A program made the position numbers and the translations under genes. DNA of 64,000 bases. Source: Tubulanus polymorphus (taxonomy: Eukaryota; Nemertea; Palaeonemertea; Tubulaniformes; Tubulanidae). This document shows positions 57,001-64,000 of the stretch, one piece after another. The stretch covers positions 1,848,485 to 1,912,484 of the forward strand of contig NC_134027.1 in NCBI RefSeq assembly GCF_964204645.1, written 5' to 3'. The notes beneath the pieces are model-generated. The model had not been told where the DNA came from. It did no database searches and worked only from the letters and a program-made list of their open reading frames with translations. Position 1 is the stretch's first letter. Every line of letters begins with the position of its first letter.

Positions 57001-60000
57001 TGAGTGGGAAGAATCGGGGAAACTGAGGAAATTTGTAAATTGGAGGAAAGTGTATAAAAATCCGGCAATAAGAAATAGATACTAGTCCCAAATATTTCCT
57101 TCAGCTAATATTTGATTCAACGTTTTGACTATATCTTAAAAGTCATCTTCAATAATACTATATACAAATTAAATAGTCATCAGTTTGCTCTTTGTTGCTA
57201 TACTAAGATCAAGAACATATTTATGTAGCTTTGAATTGATAAATGCTATGTTTTTGTTGACAGGAATTACAGGATTTAGTGAAGCAGGAGCAGAGTGTTA
57301 TTATTCAGACGAGTAACGCGTTGAACAAGTGCTGTAACAAAAACTCAACATTTGCGGGTTCTCTGGAACAGGTCGAATGTAACAAAATCTTACTGATAGC
57401 GTGTAAGTTATTCGTAGAGAAAAACAACGATAAAATTCATACGTTCAAATCATTAAGGGGTCATTCATTTATTACGTACGCATAAAATTTGCATTTTTCA
57501 ACCCCCCCTCCCCCTCTGTACGCAAAATCGGCCATTTTTTCGCATACATTAAGCATTACAGTTCGCAATTGCACTGATCCCTCCCCTAATGTGTACGTAA
57601 TAAATGAATGACCCCCCAAATATGTGTAGAATATGTATTACTATTCAGGTCAAAGACGACAAGCTTACATAGAAGAGATAGAAAGGTTGAAACGTGCTCC
57701 TCCAGCTCCCGCGGTCAGTGGTTGTAAGGGTTCATTAACGCTCAGCGATCTAAAACTTCCGCTGAAGAAAGAGTTCGTTGCTCGGATGTGCAGCAGATCA
57801 GGTTTGATGGCTTCTGTTCGATCGATCTCTGACGTTCCTCTCGTCTCTATTTTTACAAATATTTAGAAATTTGTATTCTTAATTTTTCCAGGAACATTTT
57901 CAGACAATACGATTCACTACTTTCTCGTGCTGGTGAAAGATGGCGCTCATGTGATCGTAACGCAAATGGTTTCTACGCACGACACCGGGTCGCGAGGATT
58001 GCTCGAATTTCCTAATCTCATAAAACTTAGCGACGTCAGAAGTGATTTCAAATTTAGCATCGAAGTCTACGGAATGGTAAGAGTAAATTGATGATTCTTG
58101 TGTGAAAAGTCTCACTTGATCTATAAGTCATTCTTTTATCTTTACTAGTCCATCACTAAAGAAGTTCAAGAAAAGGAAAAATCGAAAAAAGGTTTCACTC
58201 CGAAGAAATTACTGGGTAGAGTGAAAGGCCACAAGGAAACTTGTTACGGAGCTGGTAAGAACTTTTGATTTCTTTCATTTTACAATTTCAAGCGCATTCC
58301 TCCTCCTTTAATCTATAACGAATAATTGATTGAATTCAGGTCCGTCTGAAGCGATGTCCGTGCGAACAACAAACTTCTCACTGGTTTCATCCATCAATAT
58401 AACACTGAAATCATTACACAATCGAACTTTCAACCTTCCTCGTGTAAGTTATCACATTCTGGTTACAAATCAGTGAATTCCGGCCATTTCCTTGAAAATC
58501 AGGGAATTTGAATTTTCTGTGTCTTGTTCTTACTGGTGATGAGTGGCACAAGGAACCTGTTGATAAGAAACAGCCCCCACTGAGAATATCATATAATCTA
58601 ATCCAGGAACTTTGATCTCGGATCGCAGATAAATCGGGGTATTTTAGGTTTCCTGATCTGTTATGTATGTATTTGTGTTACAAAGGTACCGATGAACTCG
58701 CCTCTAGATGGTTACATTCATATGAAACTAAGGTGTATTCTAGAAACAAACGTTGAAGAACGAGGATTCTTGGTGAGTTACATACTTAGATATTCCTCAT
58801 TCTGTACCCAGACAACCCGGTTAACCCAGCATTGAGGTTTTTATGATTCTCAACTCAGTATCCAGTCAACTCTTCCGAGTTCACCGTAGTATTACAGGGA
58901 AACTTGTTTATCGAATGTATTTCCCAATTCTCTAAAGGTATGTTGTATTCTTAATTCTGGTTTGTTTGTAGACAATGTTTGAAGATGTGAGTGGTTTCGG
59001 TGCTTGGCACAGGCGTTGGTGTGTGCTGGGCAACAATCAAATGAGATATTGGAAATATCCCGATGATGAACACAAAAAGGTCAGTTTTTCTGCCTACGGT
59101 CAAACTCATTGAAGTCGTCATCGCTATCATTACATCGATGACTATCCAAATGATGATTTTCACTTAATAGATTATGCGAAAATAGATACAACTGTGTTGG
59201 AGTTAAAGAATCTAAAACGTCGAATTAATTGATTGATTTCTCTCAATATTTATCTGTAGGAACCGATGGGAACTATCAATTTGAAAAACTGCATCACAGA
59301 CAAAGTGGGTCTGATACCGAGAGATATCTGCGCGAGACCGAACACGTTTGAATTGACGTGCATCAGACCTCACAGTACCGGAGATAAGAATACGTTAGTT
59401 ACGTGGAGTTACGACACGACTACTGCTACAAAGTAAGATCTTCGTTTTTACTTCTCCAAATTCAGATAAACTGCGACTGGGGAAATTAGAGTTTACGATC
59501 GAAGAAATAAGATGATAGAAAATCAGAAAATAATCGTTTTTTGGACCAATTACGATAGTCACAGTCAGCCATGTCTAATTTCCCACAGAACATGGAGATT
59601 GGGGAAAGCTTTTGAATTTGGAATTAAGAATTCCCAGTTAGGAAATATTTGGGAATTTTAAAAATTTTCCTCAAATTGGGGAAATATTTGGGAAATTCAT
59701 TTTTACATTTCACGTAATTGCATTGACCATGGACAACTTTCTTCAGCGATTTCCCTTGGGAACCCCCTTTATCAACTAGTCGCCGCTAAAATTTTTACTG
59801 CAGCATGGTGGTATCTGTTCATTTTCATTTGGGAAAATTAAGAAATCACCCGTGAAATGCTTGGGAAAAACCTGGGAAATTTTAATTCATGTTACTTTGG
59901 GAACCATGTTATGAGTTTGTCTGATGTGATGATGTTTTGGATAAGATTCTGACCAGTTTGAATAATGATGTATTAATTCCTAAAGTGAACTGTTTAATTG

Positions 60001-60136
60001 TAGGCACATGTTATCAGCAGATACAAAGGAAGATCGTTTGGTGTGGTGTGAAAAATTGAACAAAGCTCTGGAGAATATTCGTACCTGGCAGACGGATGCT
60101 GTACGGCCGATTAAACCTGCGAAACGTGTCTTATAA
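51021..60136 (+). CDS. ANLN: anillin, 19 exons
   Basis: Scaffold of the cytokinetic contractile ring, binding F-actin, myosin, septins, RhoA and membrane. 1465 aa. Exons: 51021-51038, 51792-51963, 52044-52166, 52325-52424, 52534-53689, 54000-54126, 54229-54543, 55382-56349, 56464-56570, 56661-56784, 57264-57402, 57649-57801, 57892-58076, 58149-58254, 58340-58443, 58686-58772, 58972-59079, 59260-59432, 60004-60136. The start [17 protein letters not shown] matches vertebrate anillin. Residues 138-522 form a Ser/Pro/Lys-rich region with two PVSARxxxW repeats. About 671-993 is a charged region ending in a long Asp/Glu run. The anillin homology domain begins near [13 protein letters not shown] (about 1146); the PH domain (from about 1335) has [12 protein letters not shown] and [12 protein letters not shown]. 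Exon 7 ends at a GC donor. The larger size than vertebrate anillin comes from the linkers. Confidence 0.96.
51201..51645. mobile_element. inverted-repeat element with tRNA-like core, ANLN intron 1
   Basis: The left end AGTGGATATT continues for about 60 bases that match the reverse complement of the right end (51586-51645), including TATACGGC and TTTCTGCTATTTTACC. Between the arms is a tRNA-like sequence (51421-51495). Total 445 bp, no protein frame. Confidence 0.7.
51421..51495 (+). pseudogene. degenerate tRNA-Pro-like sequence
   Basis: AGCTCGGTGGTCTAGTGGTATGAT closely follows the 5' half of animal tRNA-Pro, including an A box, written here only as description of its start; CGGGTTCAAGTC gives a B-box-like T arm. 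The anticodon arm and acceptor pairing are broken, so it is a tRNA pseudogene or SINE head rather than a working tRNA. Confidence 0.55.
53705..53890. repeat. dispersed repeat, copy in ANLN intron 5
   Basis: Shares the TTGATAATTGG...GGGCCTACGTG...GGGGTATGAAAAATTTA block with the repeat at 48525-48830 in SDR39U1, in the same orientation. Degenerate, no coding capacity. Confidence 0.5.
57457..57615. mobile_element. 159-bp MITE in ANLN intron 11
   Basis: Terminal inverted repeats GGGGTCATTCATTTATTACG and its reverse complement (about 22 bases, perfect or nearly so) bound the element. The interior has a C-rich run and no coding sequence. Elements with this end sequence are, as I recall, widespread in invertebrate genomes. 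Confidence 0.85.
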
Positions 60137-60660
60137 TAATCACACTCTGTATAAAACTCATATATGTGCAATTATCTGAATTACTCATTTAAAGTTTGAG
60201 AGAATTTGGTGCTTTTAATATAAGATAAAACAACAATATACAGGAGTCTGTGATAGTAGTCGATCTATTGCGCCTCTAAATTCATTACAAAGCATCTAAC
60301 TTGAAGATGAATCCTATATTTGCATCTAACTTGCATAATTCTCTATAATGTATATTATGCTTCCTGTTATAATTTACTTTGCTTTGATAATTCGTGTGAA
60401 TGAAGGTTTTTTGAGATGGATGTTGAAATGAGTGAAAGTTGCGGTGAATGAATGAATCTATCTATGTATAGTGCCACTTCAATCCTTCTAAGATGACGTA
60501 GAATCTTACAATTGATATTAATTGATGAATAGTTTGTGTAATGTTTACTGAGTTTAGTACATATGTATCTATTTTCATAAGAAACACGTCGTATTTTTCA
60601 ACTGTCTTGTATAATTATCGATCCACCCTTGTAATGTATTATATATGTAATAAACTATGT
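60137..60660 (+). other. ANLN: ANLN 3' UTR
   Basis: AT-rich sequence following the stop codon at 60134-60136, ending near a canonical AATAAA at 60649-60654. No other feature is seen in it. Confidence 0.6.
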
Positions 60661-63600
60661 TCACTATGCTTTACATTCATTCTTTTATTATTTTATTGCG
60701 CTACAATTCAATATTGGATGATTCCAAGTGCGGTCTTAACCGGGGGTCTTAAATCTGTTTTAATCATGAAAATGGTCTTTAAGTATCTAAACCGCCCCTG
60801 GAACCGGCCCCCATGACGTAAAATGCCTTCACGGATAAGGGTCACTTTAAGAATCAGGATTATTATTTGTATCCGGAAATAATGAGATACGTTATGAATG
60901 TGGAAGCGGTAAAGCGTAACGGCGGCGGTGGTGGTGTAGCGATCAACTCGACCTCGCGGTGAATCTAGTCAAGGACGATGCTCTCCCTGATTGGTCACTG
61001 CATGAATGCCGGCCCGAATAGTCTCCCAAATCCGTAACGCGTCAATAGGTTTGAGAGCATTTGGCGCCCTGTCTAAAAATCGCCGCACTCCATGTCCGCT
61101 GATCCGCCGGCGTGTATGCTGTACTAATGTATACTGGGCTGAATGTTCAAACATGAACAAGAAATTCGCCGTTTCTAACATTTTCATGGTGAGAAAGTTT
61201 GATTTCAAAATTATTGTTTTTTATCCAAGCAGTAACATCTCATCTAGCCTAAGTTGTATAGTGAACACTTCCCAAACAATTTCATCATTTTCATAAATCG
61301 TTTTTTTATATTCCCAAATTATTTTCATTTTGTTGTAGCCTAATAATTCATGTTTTTACTTGCAGAGTTTGAACTGTATTTTCTTCTCTGCTTCATTTTG
61401 TAACGTTATTCTGATTCCAAGAAATTATCTACTATTTTCTTTATTTCCAGCCTCAGAAAGTTAGAAGTGTTTTTTAAGGAGACTGTCAAACAAATCCATC
61501 GAATGCAAGATGAACCAAGTAGTCGACCCATCGACCCATCGTGACCTAGAACTACTCATGATGAACGACTACTAGAAACTACTAGGGTCCAATGAACTAT
61601 TAGAACTAAAAGAAGATGAACTCCTAGAAAATGAACTACTACTAGAACTACTGATAGTACTACCTCCCAGTTGATGATTGTGGCAATATAAAAAAGATAA
61701 GTTTGATTTATTTTTCTATTCCGGGAGAGAAAGGAGAGAGTGGAGTCCCATAGGGTTTACAAAACCCAAAAAATTGAACGTGTGAAAATACACTAAGAAT
61801 GAGGTGTCGAAAAGCTTTTTTAAAAGCTCATCTCAAAAAGCTTAGATTTCTAACGCTTAATATCTAACTGAAAGTGAAAAGAAAAAAATCATCCAAATGA
61901 CACAAAATCGTTAAACGATGTTCTGTGTCTGCACCGCATGAGTTCACAATCATTACTTCACATAAGAAAACTTAAAGGAAAAGATCGCAAAACGACTTTT
62001 CTCTTTATCAGCCTCATAACAAAACTTCTATTGGGCCAAAATCTTGCTAACAAAATACGTTCAAAACAAGATCTTGTCTCTGTTAGCTCTGTGCTGGAAT
62101 TAATACAGCGTATATTAGCTTTACTCATGTGTTAAGATAGAAATATGTGAACTATTGCTTCGTAAATGTGTAAGTAAATTCTTATTACATCTGCCAAGCA
62201 GTAATTTAATGTAGTTTTTAATCAGTAATAGTCTTGTAAATGTTGAGTGGTTTAATGAGCTTGCCTTTAATCATTGTAAGTTGTTTAGAATTCAGTATCT
62301 GTTCTGAAATGTATAAGTGTTAAAAGGTGTATATTTTAGCCTAGTTGACTTGTTCTCTAGGTCTAATGTTGAGCACGCTTGCAACGTCTCAAAATAAGTT
62401 GTCTCGCTATAGTATTTTATAAGCTGTTTAGTCACTAGTCGAGTGGATGCTAGTTCACTTGGCTACGTGTACTAACTAATCATAGTCTCACTAGTATTAA
62501 AAAGTATTAAACATCATCTTTATAAAGTTCTGTGATAGAGAAATAATATGACTCAATATAGGATAGAATGTACTATAGAATATTAGTTCTTACAGTTTGT
62601 TTGACTGAAAAGATTATATGAAGGTGTATAACCATTAGTTTGATCGCTAGCCCCCCTAAATCCTACTAACAAAGTTCAAATTGTCTCTGTGAGCTCTGTG
62701 AAAGGTGTATTATAGAAACTAGAAACTGTTTAAAACAGTTACTAGTTTCTCATAGTATTTTGTATAACGAAATCAAGCGCTGTTTAATCACTGACTAATT
62801 AGACTTAAGTTCTATTGGTTCAGTGGTGAGCACGCTTGTCTTGTGCCTTTACGTATAATAAGATCATCTCCGCGAGCTCTGTTTTAATCATTTTATCATC
62901 AAAGTTCCTCTGTCATAATTCCTTAATTTGGAATATATTCTTAATGATAAATTCTTTTAATTAATTTGTTAATTGTCTCTGTAGAAATGCGTATAATTTC
63001 GAGGTGTTCAGTCTTTTTTTACTTGAAATTGTAATCCCTTAAGTATTTGCAATATTCCAAATATTTTCTTACCGATTTCTCAATCTCAATTTAAAAAAGA
63101 ATCATCAAGATCTCTTTTAATAAAGCCTCATATGTTGATGTGGAGTTGATATCTAGTTTTACTTGTTTGCTAGTTCTGGATTCCCAGTAAGTGTTAGGCA
63201 CATTAAGGTCAACTTAGAGAATTTATAGTGAAATCTTGATCTTCTGAAGAATACTCATCATTCCATCTTAGTTACTGAAATCTCTATTTTGCAAAGATTC
63301 ACAATAAATCCAATATCTTTATACATCAATATTTCAATATCGATGATGATCAAATGCTTTTAGAAGTGAAGTTGAAAAGTTGAATTGAATCAATTGAAGT
63401 TTCTCATTTTGTTCGTGTTATTTCGAATGTGAATATAATCTTAGTCAATCGTCTGAATCTTGTGAAAATTTTTCGTAAAAGAATCGTCATTCCATCTTTG
63501 TTAGTTATATCTTAATTTTGAAAGGAATCAATTGAATTTACTACTCACTTTGTTCATGAAATATTATTCTGATACAAAACTATTGTATCTCAGAAAATCA

Positions 63601-64000
63601 AGTTCTTACGTTCAAATTCATTGTTTTGAAATGAATTCCGTAAATCAATTCAATTTAAATTTAAGTCGAAAAAAAAACAATTTTGATATTGAATATTGAT
63701 ATTTATATAGATATGAATATCTAATAGAATAATTGACATTAAGTAGAAATTGAATCCGCTTATTGTCAATTTAATACAAATCTGCGCAACCTTCTTGGAG
63801 CAGGTTTCAGTCAAAATGAACAAATGTCTGGTTATTTAAAATATTCTAATTGATTCAATTTGCACCAAACAATCAAAAATAGAAATCCCTTGAAATAAAG
63901 TGATTGTGAGTAAAAGCTTTTTACGCTTTGAAACTTCACTTCAAATTTAGTTTTCAGTGATATCAGTGTCAATAAAATGATTAGGAACTAGAAAAAAATG
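60661..64000. other. no recognised gene
   Basis: Mostly AT-rich. A short, more GC-rich island at about 60900-61170 holds a 79-codon minus-strand frame (60969-61208). An ACTACTAGAA-like simple repeat is at about 61550-61660. Degenerate direct duplications occur at about 62070-62440 against 62670-62900, and at 63240-63300 against 63476-63530. None matches a gene I know. Confidence 0.45.
60969..61208 (-). other. 79-codon open frame, function unknown
   Basis: Possible start MKMLETANFLFMFEHSAQY, then a basic stretch RRRISGHGVRRFLDRAPNAL and a terminal ALRIWETIRAGIHA. The composition looks protein-like and the DNA is more GC-rich than its surroundings. It could be a small gene, an exon, or the remains of a mobile element. 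I do not recognise it. Confidence 0.25.

Overview
This is an intron-rich, AT-rich animal nuclear genome segment. Spliced genes with GT-AG introns, non-coding introns full of short inverted-repeat elements, and single-exon rhodopsin-like GPCRs all point to an invertebrate. The protein sequences (AP-1 gamma and anillin close to vertebrate orthologues in layout) and the style of dispersed repeats suggest a spiralian, probably a mollusc; that last step is inference. No bacterial, viral or organellar gene was recognised.

Layout. About 1-20 kb is gene-poor: a 0.9-kb polypurine tract (2999-3893), a divergent single-exon GPCR (4947-5996), a 30-bp palindromic minisatellite (11409-11697), and a tandem pair of single-exon GPCRs (13964-14908 and 16078-17019) that look homogenised over their G-protein-coupling segments. 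An orthodox water-channel-type aquaporin follows in three exons (19835-29320) around a 7.8-kb intron.

The right half is gene-dense and organised as two divergent pairs. The first pair is a 13-exon minus-strand gene (30568-33407) that I read as an ATP-dependent RNA ligase of 466 aa, and AP1G1 (34517-45513, plus strand; 20 constitutive-type exons, 824 aa). AP1G1 carries two alternative copies of a 33-codon exon and a candidate 15-nt microexon. The second pair is SDR39U1 (48029-50328, minus, 6 exons, 308 aa) and anillin, ANLN (51021-60136, plus, 19 exons, 1465 aa). Every exon junction of these four genes was placed by hand and the reading phase closes through each gene. One anillin intron fits only as a GC-AG intron.

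Functionally the genes are unrelated housekeeping or signalling genes: clathrin adaptor at the trans-Golgi/endosome (AP1G1), cytokinetic-ring scaffold (ANLN), an NAD(P)-dependent epimerase-like protein (SDR39U1), RNA joining (ligase), water transport (aquaporin) and receptors. The rest is introns and intergenic DNA holding several families of small inverted-repeat elements (MITE-like), tRNA-like fragments and simple repeats. The last 3.3 kb (60.7-64 kb) contains no gene I recognise.
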